A DNA stretch of 64,000 nucleotides from Symbiodinium natans (lineage: Eukaryota; Sar; Dinophyceae; Suessiales; Symbiodiniaceae), in contig CAJNDS010000302.1 of NCBI GenBank assembly GCA_905221605.1, forward strand, positions 895,285 to 959,284, read 5' to 3'. A model generated the notes under the pieces. It saw only the letters and a program-made list of their open reading frames with translations, was not told the origin of the DNA and made no database searches. The position numbers were made by a program, and so were the translations under genes. This document shows positions 50,562 through 61,372 of this stretch, in pieces (position 1 is the stretch's first letter; the number at the start of each line of letters is the position of its first letter).

Positions 50562-53500
50562 GCTCTACCAGTCTGAAGCTGACGATGGCCTTTGGAGGAC
50601 AGAGAGACAGCGCCCGCGACAGCTTCTCCTCCGCCTTTCCGAAAGACGAAGGAAAAATTCGACAAAAACAACGCTGCCTAAGCAAACCCTAAACCCCAAA
50701 CCCGAAACCCGAAACCCTAAATTGTTGCAAACGGCTTCTGCAGCCGCGACCATGAAAGTGCCATTCGTCACTCGCAGAACGGCAGGTTGCAATCATCTCA
50801 CCTTGCCCAACACCTCTTTTCATCAAAAACCGCATCGCCAGCATCAGGAGGTTAACATGTCGCTGCACTTTCCGCAGCCCGCATTTGCCCAGTGAAGCTG
50901 TATTCACTGCTGCAATCCACACCCCTAAAGGGAGGGAAGGGAGGGCATTGCAAGAGGTTTTTGGCTATACAAAGGCTGCATTCTTGAGATGAATGCAGGA
51001 AGAAGAGAGTTGATTGCTGAAGTATACCGTTTCGCTTGCCTCCGATCTTTCTTTACTCATGCACAGGCAGCATGTGTTCATCAACACCGCCTGAACAACA
51101 ATAGCCCCTTCATTGTTGCAAACGGCTTCTGCAGCCGCGACCATGAAAGTGCCATTCGTCACTCGCAGAACGGCAGGTTGCAATCATCTCACCTTGCCCA
51201 ACACCTCTTTTCATCAAAAACCGCATCGCCAGCATCAGGAGGTTAACATGTCGCTGCACTTTCCGCAGCCCGCATTTGCCCAGTGAAGCTGTATTCACTG
51301 CTGCAATCCACACCCAACCAACCAATACTGGCCGCGACCGCTGCGGCAAGCGGCCGCTAATTATTGGACTGGCTCGGATCTTGCCGAAGATCAGAGCTGC
51401 AAGCACGCGAAAACTCTTCAGAAACTGCCCATGGCCCACACAATAAGCCCAGAAGGCTGTCAAAGAAGACCTATCCGGCTTGCACAACTTGATGTGCACC
51501 CCGCAGGTACAAGCACCAAGGTACCCACTGCCATACAATCAGCTGGAAAGCCCGGAAAGCATGGATGGACGAACGATGCTAGCTGGAAGACTGTACACCG
51601 AAAAAACAAATTCGATTTGGAAGAGGTAGGGCAGCATGAAGACCCGTGCACATCATGCCAGATGCTGCGAAGCAAGGCAGAAAAATAGCCACATGCTGCA
51701 CAATACCTCTGCCAAGCGCCCGTGAGCAATCAGGCGGGCGAAGATGGGGGCGCTGCACATTTGTCTGTGTGAACACGTCGACGACGCACTCCTCGCGATG
51801 GCCAGTCAGACGCGTTTTCTGCAGACGGGACCAGAACTAAGTGCACTTGCAGTTCACCTGCCAGTTCCAACGCAGCTGCCTTTCGCAACAGCCTGTTGAG
51901 TTGAGTTGAGGACCTGCCTTTCGTTGCAGCACCCAACCAAACAGCGCTGTCCACGAGCACGACGACTCGCTTACAGTGCCGCCTTCTGCATCGGAGCAGC
52001 CAACGCAACCAAATGAGGAACGCTTCGCCTTCCAAAACATTTATGTGTGCCTTGAAACGCCTTCTGACAGAGAAAATGTCCACAAAGTCGCACAGGCTCA
52101 CATCTATACGGTGACAAAGGCCCCAGCGACCATGGGTTGCACGAAGGGTGGCAGCACCTTCCAGAACTACATAGCCCCCCTGTTTCTCGGAGACACGGGC
52201 AAGTCTGCGAATCATGCCTTCAGGCAATCGGGCAACGCTCCCCCCAAAGCCAAATTCTGTGCTAGCATCAGTTGCTGACAGCAGCGGCAAGAAAGGCCTT
52301 TGCAAATCGAGCCGCCAAAAGACGCCAAGCAAAATGCCGACAGCCAGCTCGAACAGCACTGTGCCAGGCACCCTCCGCGGCGCGGTATCCGTATGATCCT
52401 TAACAAAGTCGTAAACTTTGTCATACACAGAAAGCTTGCATCGGCACAGCAAGTCAAACCACTGCTGTGTCCCCAACTGCTGGTGTACTTGCTTGGGTGA
52501 AGCAAACTTGTTAGCAAGGAGCCACAGCACTCCAACAAACATGGCCAAGCACCGCGCAGGAGGAACTGCTAGGTGTCTGCCAGCCTCAAGAGCGACCCCA
52601 ACGCAGGTGGCATCAAGCTGGTCGTCCACATCCTTGGCTGCATTGCGGACCACCCCACGACGATGGAACTCGGCATCCAACAGGTGGGCAGCGTCTGAAG
52701 TACGCCCTGCACCTCCATCGCTGAAGATCATAACATCATCTGTGGCTGCAGAATTCACCATATCAAAAGAAGCTGGGGTGGGAGCTTCGCACGAGAGAAC
52801 TCGGGCTTCATCCAAGGTTGCCACCTTGCAAATGTCCAGAAGAAACTCCTGCGCAACGTACGAACTCCACGCAAAGCCCATCGGCCACGTCAAGCTCACG
52901 GGATGGAACGCAGATGCATCGGTTGGCTCGCCTGGAAGCAAATAGCCCTGAACTTCCTCGCAAGTCATGCCAGCTGAACACAACTCTTCCAAGCTGACCT
53001 TGGGCCTGCCCATCCAGCGCTGAAGCTCTGGCGGGAGTTGCAACTGATCAAACCAACAACTGGCATCACGCTTGCTGCACCTGATCTGCCGCCCTGGTTG
53101 GCATTCCAAGTAAGCAAGAGCAGTGGGGGATGCCAGGTGCCTAGGTCTCGGAGGGCGCGACGCTGCTGCGGAAACTCTTCTGCCGTTCCAAACGGCACGC
53201 TGGCGAGTGCCTCCGGGCTTGCCAACAGCGACCACCTTGCCACCACCAAGAGGCCGGGCAGTCAGGCCAAGTTGCTTGGCACGCAATTGCTTGACCATCA
53301 GCTTGACGTACTCAACCCGATCTGCAGGGCTCACGTCTTCAAACTCAGACAGGCCAGAAATATCAGTTGCGAACATGGCCTTGTCATCACGGACGACCCT
53401 CTGGACATCAGGTGGCAGACATCCCACAGGATCGCAGATACCAGCGCGCTGCAGCACATCAACCTTGTCTGCACAAAGGTCACCGTACTTCGGGCCTGCT

Positions 53501-54757
53501 GGGCGGTTGAGCAGCGGCACCCAATCTGGAACTAAGGCTTCCCAAGCGCCGTCAGCAGGCACTTGCAATCTGTCATGAAAATCAACGCATCGCTGGACAA
53601 GTCGACGAAGGACATCCATCTGTGCACTGGTTCGGGAAAAGTCGTTGCTTCCCTGATTTTTGCAACCATAGCACCAGTTCAAGGCCCCAATGACAGCATT
53701 CGCAAATTCTCGAAGCAGACTCCAGCGTTGAGTGGTCCAGTTTTCCAGCTTACATTCCGAAGCTGCAAGTTGCCCAAGAGGGAAAACATCTCGTTGTCGA
53801 CCGGAATGATCACGGCCGCCGACGGCATCTGCGAACAGTTGTCTTCCACAACGCCCGGCATGCCCCGACAACAAGCATTTAAATCTATGTAGCAACCACA
53901 GACGGTCAAGTGGAACCTGCTCATGCTGTTGCGATCGCCATTCAAGCCAGCGTGTCCTTCTCGCATGCGCCTGTCTCTGACTAGCCCTGGATCTGTACCT
54001 TCCATTTCGCGTGCGATGCATGAACCCAACCCATTGCAAGAGGTTTTTGGCTATACAAAGGCTGCATTCTTGAGCCAGATGCAGGAAGAAGAGAGTTGAT
54101 TGCTGAAGTATACCGTTTCGCTTGCCTCCGATCTTTCTTTACTCATGCACAGGCAGCATGTGTTCATCAACACCGCCTGAACAACAATAGCCCCTTCATA
54201 CCCTGGCAATTGGGAGTCGAACCAGCCCCCAGAAGGGGAGCCGGAGCTCTTTCGAGGCGCCTCCACAATCTTGCCTTCCAGCACCAGATGCTTCCCCCAA
54301 AGGAAGTACCTGCGTATGAAAGGGGTGCCCTGGTTTAGGGTTTAGGGTTTAGGGTTTAGGGTTTAGGGTTTAGGGTTTAGGGTTTAGGGTTTAGGGTTTA
54401 GGGTTTAGGGTTTAGGGTTTAGGGTTTAGGGTTTAGGGTTTAGGGTTTAGGGTTTAGGGTGAGGATTTAGGGTTTAGGGTTTCGGGTTTGGGAAAGACCC
54501 ATGTGTGTGTGTGTGTGTGCAAGGCGACGTCATTGCAAGAGGTCACAGGGTCACAAGCAACGACTTTGGTAGCCTGTTGGGATCGAACCTGGGAATCGGG
54601 TCCCACAGAAGCAGAGGCGACGCCATCGCCTTTTGAAGAGTTTCTTGGGATGCGGCGTCTCCTCCCGCGCCACGTTGCCTCCCACGGAGTGGAGAGCAAA
54701 GAATTTCGGACACCTCTTTTGCCATCTGGGGCTGCCCGCCAACAGTCGTCAGGATGA
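50562..54757 (+). CDS. Gene M: plus-strand exons interrupted by a retroelement
   Basis: Exons: 50562-50672 (acceptor GGCCAG, GC donor), 54233-54332 (acceptor CCCCCAG, donor GTTTAGGG) and about 54528-54757 (in phase, open to TGA). The last exon encodes about 76 residues without a recognisable domain. The intron 50673-54232 starts with CCCTAAA units and contains the whole DIRS/PAT-like element (50721-54199). Phase from the first to the second exon was not confirmed, so they may be separate genes. The intron after 54332 holds an 18-unit TTTAGGG array and a short GT microsatellite. Confidence 0.45.
50721..51315. repeat. Right-end B-A-B repeat block of the retroelement
   Basis: B2 50721-50924, spacer 50925-50945, A2 50946-51113 and B1 51112-51315. 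A2 and B1 overlap by 2 bp. The spacer is CTAAAGGGAGGGAAGGGAGG plus one G. Confidence 0.95.
51730..54021 (-). CDS. Reverse transcriptase-RNase H polyprotein of the retroelement
   Basis: Single frame of 763 codons from ATG 54021. Numbering below is on the slightly longer open frame. The RT core spans about residues 205-545: a W-F-D segment near 329 in the motif A region, SLTWPMGFAWSSYV near 382-395, and the catalytic stretch ATDDVMIF near 432-439 (a TDD/xxDD motif in place of YVDD). An RNase H-like domain follows with SATDASTEFGFGG (588-600), an LEGEAF glutamate, VVVLVDSAVWLG and VPSAENASDWPSRG, the D-E-D-D order typical of DIRS-type RNase H. The N-terminal 200 residues are basic with no recognised domain. 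The frame is intact, suggesting recent activity. Integrase and aspartic protease are absent, as expected for this class. Confidence 0.88.
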   Translation of the reverse strand: MHRTRNGRYRSRASQRQAHARRTRWLEWRSQQHEQVPLDRLWLLHRFKCLLSGHAGRCGRQLFADAVGGRDHSGRQRDVFPLGQLAASECKLENWTTQRWSLLREFANAVIGALNWCYGCKNQGSNDFSRTSAQMDVLRRLVQRCVDFHDRLQVPADGAWEALVPDWVPLLNRPAGPKYGDLCADKVDVLQRAGICDPVGCLPPDVQRVVRDDKAMFATDISGLSEFEDVSPADRVEYVKLMVKQLRAKQLGLTARPLGGGKVVAVGKPGGTRQRAVWNGRRVSAAASRPPRPRHLASPTALAYLECQPGRQIRCSKRDASCWFDQLQLPPELQRWMGRPKVSLEELCSAGMTCEEVQGYLLPGEPTDASAFHPVSLTWPMGFAWSSYVAQEFLLDICKVATLDEARVLSCEAPTPASFDMVNSAATDDVMIFSDGGAGRTSDAAHLLDAEFHRRGVVRNAAKDVDDQLDATCVGVALEAGRHLAVPPARCLAMFVGVLWLLANKFASPKQVHQQLGTQQWFDLLCRCKLSVYDKVYDFVKDHTDTAPRRVPGTVLFELAVGILLGVFWRLDLQRPFLPLLSATDASTEFGFGGSVARLPEGMIRRLARVSEKQGGYVVLEGAATLRATHGRWGLCHRIDVSLCDFVDIFSVRRRFKAHINVLEGEAFLIWLRWLLRCRRRHCKRVVVLVDSAVWLGAATKGRSSTQLNRLLRKAAALELAGELQVHLVLVPSAENASDWPSRGVRRRRVHTDKCAAPPSSPA
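54333..54485 (+). repeat. TTTAGGG array
   Basis: About 18 identical units beginning at the donor of exon 54233-54332, then variants and a (GT)n stretch at 54504-54520. Confidence 0.95.
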
Positions 54758-55400
54758 AGGAACACTGGGACGCCTCCCGATCTGAGGGAGTGTAGAATCT
54801 CTGGTCCGTTTTCAAGAAAATCACGAGGAGCTTTATTGGGATGAGATTGAGCCTGTCCGAGGCTCCTGTAGAGCCGCAGGAGCTCGCAGCACATTACCAA
54901 GGCGCCCTGACCAGACCAGGGTTCCGGGGTGTGTGGTTCTGAGTTTGGGAGACATGCGCAGAGTCCAAGAATGTACTCAATCCCCAATTGGGGGCCGAAC
55001 CTCTCTTCTGGCTCTGTCCTGGTGCAGCTTGGTGAAGAGGACCCGAAGTTCCTGGAGATGACAACAGCAGCCTGATCTAATACCAAGAAACTATCAGAAA
55101 CATCCGTGAACAGAAAAATGACACGACGATTGCCTCCACCACTTTGCCACGGTATCTGGCAAAGCTCTAACAAGAGATGCATCAAAATCTCACGGAACCA
55201 TCGGCCTGGCAGAATCTTTCCCATCTAGCTCGACAGCGATCTGCCTGCACCAAACCCGCTGAAAAGTCCACATGCCACTCACAAGGCCTACCATTCTCCG
55301 ACCGTCATATTCCCAGAAGCCCTGAAGCCCAAACCTAAAACTGTGAAAGCTTGACTGGCTTGAAAATTTTTGGGTTCGGATTTAGGATTCAGGGCTCAAC

Positions 55401-55949
55401 ATATGCCACGAGTTTGGCACTGCCCTTTCCTGCCTCGGCCGTGCTGCCAACCACAACCTCAGCACTCTCAGTACTTTTCAGGAGCGCACGTGATTTCAGC
55501 TTTAGCAAACTTCTGGGGGCATGTTTGCCGTACATTCTTTGAACCTGAGGCCTTTTACAGATGTCGCTGTGCAAAGTTGAGGTGCAATCCCACAGGTCAA
55601 ACATCCAGTGGCTCAATGCTCTGCTCCGTGCTGAAACGCAAGTAAGCCAACAACATTGGTGCCAGCATCCAGCGCACCTTGTCGTTCCGATCTAGATACC
55701 TGACATCATCACGGGCTTCGCAATGAAGCTGCTGCGGTTGGGGATGGAAAACATCCTTTGCACAGTGTGGCGAGCGAACAAATGCCTTCGGGCCCACTGC
55801 CGCAAGGCTTGCAAGGAGGCTTCCAAGCCTTCGAGAATGCCCAAAGCCAACAACAGTCGCGCTGTTGTAAGACCCAGGGTTTGCACAATGTTTGGCCACA
55901 AAGAATGTTCCATGAACCCGATGCCATAGCAAACAATTAACGCAAACAT
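55401..55949 (-). CDS. Gene N: possible minus-strand exons
   Basis: Open, coding-like stretches at 55710-55949 (Leu-rich helix, ends near GTGATG), 55603-55700 (different frame) and 55401-55551. Frame changes between adjacent pieces without room for an intron suggest a decayed gene or wrong boundaries. No family recognised. About 56000-57080 has further open frames on both strands without recognisable content. Confidence 0.25.
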
Positions 55950-57085
55950 CCTCTAGCAGGAGCCTTCACTTGTTACACCCGCACTCCAGGCCAGCCCAAC
56001 ACTCTTGGCAACGGCGTCGTCATGGGTTGCCTGCCGTTCACCACTCTCTCAGGGTGCACCACAAAAAAAAGCTTTCAAGCTTTCATATGGAGTAAACGTG
56101 GCCCCAACTATCTATTGCCTCCAGATCGGCATCTGCCGGCTGCTTTCCAAGGGTTGTTTGGAGCCTCGTACGCAGAAACATGCGTCAGCTTGTGAAACAT
56201 GAATGAAGCTGTGTCGTCTCCTGAAGCACTTGAAAAAAACAACAACAAACACAGGCCCTGGCAACTTGTGCAGGTCAACGCCGTTGTTGTCTTGGCACAA
56301 CCGAAGAAAATCGCGGCCAAACGACGTGCTGCCTCAAACGCCGTCCAAATCTTGAAGCCCCAAAAAGGGCTCAGTCACGCACATTCTTGCCCTGCCGGAA
56401 ATCCAAACACAATGCTTCCAACAGCCGAGCCTGCCATGCTGTCAGCGACGCATCATGGACCAGCAGAGGATATGTCAACCCATGTGCACGCTCATCATGG
56501 CAAACTCATGGTATGGGCAAAACAAGGACATGAAACTTTATCCGCATATGCGATTAGGACACTGTCATGTTCATCTTTGTTAGATATATCTTGATTTTGA
56601 TACAGCTGCGAGGCCAAAGCATGAGAAAATTGGGTGGTCATTGAAAGCTACACACAAAGGCGGGGGCGAGAGGAGGGGGCAAGGGGGGCAGGATGTTCCG
56701 CCTAAACCCCACCAAGCCCTTTCCTTCAACCCAAACCGAAGCCCCATGTAAAGCTCACGCCCGAATCAAACCCTACCCACGCACTAGCTGAACCCTATCT
56801 AAGGGCAGGCAAAACAGGGAATCAAGTGGCGGGCTCGCCTCCATTGGATGGAATCTCCCAAGCAAGTTTTGAACAATGTCAATGCAGTCATGGAGAAGTG
56901 TTGATAAGGAATTTGTTACAAAAACGAACGTTTTCTTTGAGCTCCGAGCAGCGCCTCCGTCTTGCGGATGCGACTGGTCCAGCAGACGGATGCCAAATCA
57001 TTCGCACCAAGTTCAGCTTGGAGGCCCTTTTGACGACAGTTTCGATCAACTTCGGGCCAGAGGTCCAGAAGCTAGGGGTATAGGT

Positions 57086-57706
57086 TCAAGGTTCAAGGTT
57101 GAAGGTTTGCGGGTTCAACTTTAGGGCTTCAATTTCACTCATACAATTAACCTGGAAATGGCCCAACTGCGCAACCCAACAGCCAGCGCGCTGTTCCGCT
57201 CCGGCGTTCCGTGCCGCTCCGGCGCGGGTCCCATTCCGGTGCCTCTCTCTTCTGGCTCCTCTTGCCCGTTTCGGTTGGGGCTGCGGAGTCTCATGTAGCC
57301 CCCCCACCTCCAAAGAGTGAAACCCAACCCTTCGGCTGTTGCAAATTAGCAATCGCCACGCACAAAGTGATGTGACGCCGTGCATCAGCACCACTTCACC
57401 ATCAAACATCTCTCTATGTGACACGCAGAGCAGTGTAGGCCAGAGCCATTCTTGGCGCAGCTTTCCTTCAGGGGAGATCCACCACGTGTAGTTGGCAGTG
57501 TCCCAAGGGAAGTCGGTGAAAAAGGCGACACTTCCGAATGGAATGGAACGGAATGGAAAGTGACCAGGACAAAGTCCGGTTAAAAGGCGGTATCGCCTCC
57601 GGCCCGAAGGCTTAAGGATCAAACCGCTGAAGAAAAACAAACACAAAAAACACGACGTGCTCCACAAACAGAAGCACAAGCGAAACAACAGGCAAGCATG
57701 TCCCAA
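57086..57706 (-). other. Long minus-strand open frame, unassigned
   Basis: A 206-codon open frame with an N-terminal hydrophobic stretch and an Arg-rich C-terminal part. It shows no recognised domain. Its 5' part overlaps the minisatellite that follows, so it may be chance. Confidence 0.2.
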
Positions 57707-57719
57707 AATGACTAGCTAC

Positions 57720-58110
57720 AGCAAACAAGCTTCGCCACGAAGAGGTCGTTACACCAGCACCGCGGGTACGCACCCGCCAAGCCCGGGGGACACCCCGAAA
57801 GCCAACAAGCCTCACCACGAAGAGGTCGATACAGCAGCACCGCGGGTAGGCACCCGCCAAGCCCGCGGGGCATGGATACCCCGAAAGCCAACAAGCTTCG
57901 CCACGAAGAGGTCGTTACAGCAGCACCGCAAGTAGGCGCCCGCCAAGCCCGTGACCCCGAAAGCCAACAAGCTTCGCCACGAAGAGGTCGTTACAGCAGC
58001 ACCGCAGGTAGGCAAGCCCGGGGGATGGATAACCCGAAAGCCAATGAGCTGCGGCACGAAGAGTTCGTTACGGCAGCACCGCAGGTGGCACCCGCCAAGC
58101 CTGGGGGATG
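57720..58110. repeat. 75-88-bp minisatellite, five units
   Basis: Units start at about 57720, 57800, 57888, 57963 and 58041 and share AAGCTTCGCCACGAAGAGGT and CAGCACCGCGGGTAGG. GGTACCCGC/CGGGTG-like palindromes recur within units. Confidence 0.9.
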
Positions 58111-58299
58111 GATACCCAAAGTGGAGTGGCGTGGAGTGCACGAGTCAAGCCACAACTGTTCGTGTTTTGAGAGAGGGATGTTTCACCGTAGATTGGATTG
58201 CTTCCGTTTTGTTTTTTCTTGTGTGTTGTGTGTTGTTCTGTGATGTTTGGCTGAAAGGCAGAACATACTAGCGGATCCCATGTACGCACACGCATGCTG

Positions 58300-58425
58300 T
58301 GAAAAAGTATATTTGTATATATGGATATGTGTATTTTTGTATATGCATACATGTATACATGTTTACATGTTTTCATGTATTCATGTACATGCATATATGT
58401 ATATATATGTGTATATCTGTATGCT
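58300..58425. repeat. AT-rich alternating purine/pyrimidine tract
   Basis: TATATG/CATGTA hexamer-like sequence in which purine and pyrimidine nearly alternate over about 120 bp. Confidence 0.85.
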
Positions 58426-58654
58426 ACCCCTCCAGCGACCTACCCTTTTTTAGGCCTTTTTCGGCCTTTTTAACAAAACATAACAAAGAAGGCCCAAAAG
58501 TCGCGTAGTTAATCACCGGGTAATGAAGGACAGTTACTGGTACACCCACCTCACAGACCCCGATAAGCTAGCATTGGAAGAATCTACATTTTGAATCTGA
58601 AGCGGACAATGCTGGTTTTAGATGTTTAGATCAGCGTTTTTCTATGCAAATTGT

Positions 58655-59405
58655 GCGTTTCAAGGGCAATTAATGTTTTGTTGAGCAACTAATTTATTTA
58701 TACAATTGTGTTTGTACGAGGCAAAGTATTAATCAAAGAGTGAAACATTTTTCTTGGTTCTATGCGAATTTAGCTACTAGAGCAATTATTAAGCAAAGAG
58801 CCCAATTTGACTCAAGTGAATACTATTTAAAGGAGCATACTCAACCAAGATACGAAATAAACACCATTTTCAGCCAAAAAATGGCAAAGTGTGCGTTTAA
58901 AGTGCAAATACTGTATTTATACAATTGTGTTTGTACTAGGCAAAGTATGCTCTCTGAAAAGTCCACTGAAATACCTTATGTTTACATATTCATGAATCGT
59001 TTTTTTTTTGAAATGATCATTTTATGCGAATTTAGCTACTAGAGTAATTATTAAGCAAATAGCCCAATTTGACTCAAGTGAATACCATTTAAAGGACCAT
59101 ACTTAACCAAAATACGAAAGAATCACCATATTCAACCAAAATATGGCAAAGTGTGGTTTAAAGGGCAAATAGTGCTTTGTTGAGCAACCAATGCATTGAA
59201 ACAGTTGTGTTTATACCAGGCAAAGTATTATTGAAGCACTATCTGCAAAATCAAATGAAACACCTTATGTTTACATATTCATGAAACAATTTTTTTGAAG
59301 TATTCATCCTATGCGAATTTAACTACTAGAGGAATTCTTAAGCAAATAGCCCAATTTGACTCAAGTGAATACTATTTAAAGGATCATACTCAACCAAATA
59401 CGAAA
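58655..59405. repeat. AT-rich satellite, about 262-287-bp period
   Basis: ATGCGAATTTAGCTACTAGA recurs at 58762, 59024 and (one substitution) 59311, each followed by the same CCCAATTTGACTCAAGTGAA segment. A partial unit precedes the first. Base composition is far more AT-rich than flanking DNA. Confidence 0.9.
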
Positions 59406-59577
59406 TAAACACTTGCGGAAATGGAAACGGTTCTACCTACATAACAATGAGACAAAAATTGCTGAAGTATTCACTAAAGACCACTTATATACTATGTCTG
59501 AAAAGCACAGTTTGCATGAGCAAGCTTAAAGATGCACAATAATGGAAATAGAAGCGGTTCTACTACATAACGATGAA

Positions 59578-61260
59578 TTTTGGCCATGGTGTTTTCTCAA
59601 AAAGCACGAAGGACAAATCTGCCTGGATCTACGCGGCAGTGATTCTTCAACAAAAACTAAGGGGGACACGGCTTGCGATTTGCCATTTGTGGAACCTTTC
59701 TTTCAGCAAAAAACGAAGGGGGGCACTGCTTGCGATTTGGGATTTTCGAACCTATACTTTCAGCAAAAACTAAGGGGGACACTGCTTGCGATTTGAGATT
59801 TTGGAACCTTTTTGCCATCTAACAGCCCATCGGTTAAAGTTTTCCGGTTTGAAAGAGAAGCCCCGAAACCTTATATGGTTAAGCAATTCAGCCTAAACCC
59901 TTAACCTTCAAACTCGAGAGGGTTACATAAGGTTGAAACGCTAAATGTTTACGAATTAGGCATCTAAACCTAAGCCGGCAATGAACCTCAACGCTTAACC
60001 TTTACACCTAAACCTAAACCCATAGAACCTAAACCCATTGAGGGTTTAAGGCTTAGGCATTTAAACCTTAACCCCAAACCCTTTAGGGTCAGAACCCTAA
60101 TCTATAGTGTCTAGAAGGTTCAATGGTTTTAACCCTTAAGGCGAGGGATACACATGCCCAGATCTTAGGTCTTTAAATCATTAATACAGGTTTTAGGGGT
60201 TTTTCAGGGTTTATCTCCAAAACTTCCACGGGGTTATAGAGTTTAAGGTTCAGGCTTGAGGCAGTACCTTTTGGGCTTGAAGCTTGAATCCCGAAACTTT
60301 GAATCCCAGAGGCTGCCTCCAGCGGAAATGCAAAGAGAAAGGAAATAAGAATCCAGATCATGTATGAAAACAAGAAAAAACAAAAGGACAAAATCTGCCT
60401 GGATCTACGCGCCGCTTTTTTGTAAGAAACAGCGCCGCGTAGATCCAGGCAGATTTTGTCCATGGTGGTTTTTCAAATGGATCCAGGCAGACTTTGTCCA
60501 TGGTGTTGTCTGGAAAAAATGGACAAAATTTGGCTGCCTGTTGGAAGGCCCCAGGAAATATTGAAAGGATATTTGCTCACAGTGTTCAAGGCTTACCAGC
60601 ATCTGATACACAATGCAGAAACCCTAATTACATGTATACACACATGATCTGGACGCTTCTTCCCTTCTCTTTACATTTCCGCTGCAGACAAGCCCTACAA
60701 ACGTGGGCCATGACATAGGCGTAAGCCTATGGAATTTAAAGTTTAGAGATTTGACTTCAAGCCCTATAGGGCTATTAAATTCTAATCCTAGGGAAAACCT
60801 TGAACCCTACAACCCCACAGAGGTTTTGGAGAGAAAGCCTGAAGAGCCCCTCAAACCTTTAAACCCTAAGGTTTACTGGCTTCAAGACCTAAGATCTGTA
60901 CACCTTCAGCGCCTTTAGGATTAAAACCCTTGAAACTTCTAGTCCCTATAGGGTTTTAGGGAGAGTTGTGACCCTGAAGTGGTTAAGGTTTAAATGCCCA
61001 AGCCTTAAACCCTTAAGGTTTAAACTCAATAGGTTTAGGTTGTATGGGTTTAAAGTTTAAGTGCAAAGATTAAGGGTTGAGGTTGCTGGGTTTAGATGCC
61101 CAATTCGTGAACATGTAGCCTTTCAACCTTATTTAACCCAGGCAGATTTTGTCCTTCGTGCTTTTTGAGAAAACACCATGGCCAAAATCTGCCTGGATCT
61201 ACGCGATGCTGTTTTCTCACAAAACACATAGCACGTAGATCCAGGTAGTAGTCGCTGTCC
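59578..61260. repeat. Dispersed inverted copies of a 26-50-bp motif
   Basis: The motif CAAAATCTGCCTGGATCTAC appears at about 60390, 61173 and, with one base less, 59606; its complement occurs at about 60434 and in part at 60478, 61138 and 61233. Copies at 60387-60412 and 60433-60458 form a 72-bp palindrome. A 50-bp block at 59578 is the reverse complement of 61138-61188. Degenerate telomere-like text fills 59870-61090. Confidence 0.85.
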
Positions 61261-61372
61261 ATTCTCAATGTTTCCCACAAGTCTTCCAACATGGCTATCG
61301 AATGCTCATTTGCAAAAATATTCGTAAGACTCACAAGCAGATCAGGTCATGTGATTCTCGTCCAAAGCAACT

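Larger units (their letters stand above)
50721..54199 (-). mobile_element. DIRS/PAT-like retroelement with split direct repeats
   Basis: Read on the minus strand the order is A1 (54032-54199), RT/RNase H ORF, B1 (51112-51315), A2 (50946-51113), 21-bp G-rich spacer, B2 (50721-50924). A copies are 168 bp with a 4-bp difference cluster and B copies are 204 bp and identical. A-ORF-B-A-B split direct repeats are the hallmark of PAT/Kangaroo/Ngaro-type tyrosine-recombinase retrotransposons. No recombinase ORF is visible in the 415 bp between the RT stop and B1, so this copy is probably non-autonomous. The left end lies directly against CCCTAAA repeats. Confidence 0.85.

Noticed and set aside
50721-54199. 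LTR retrotransposon
   Set aside because: The repeats are in split A-ORF-B-A-B order rather than two equal terminal repeats, and no integrase or protease is seen.
54565-54595. tRNA-like GGTTCGATCCC motif on the minus strand (and a similar one near 54215)
   Set aside because: The T-arm stems do not pair properly and no A box or acceptor stem is present; the first lies in a coding exon.
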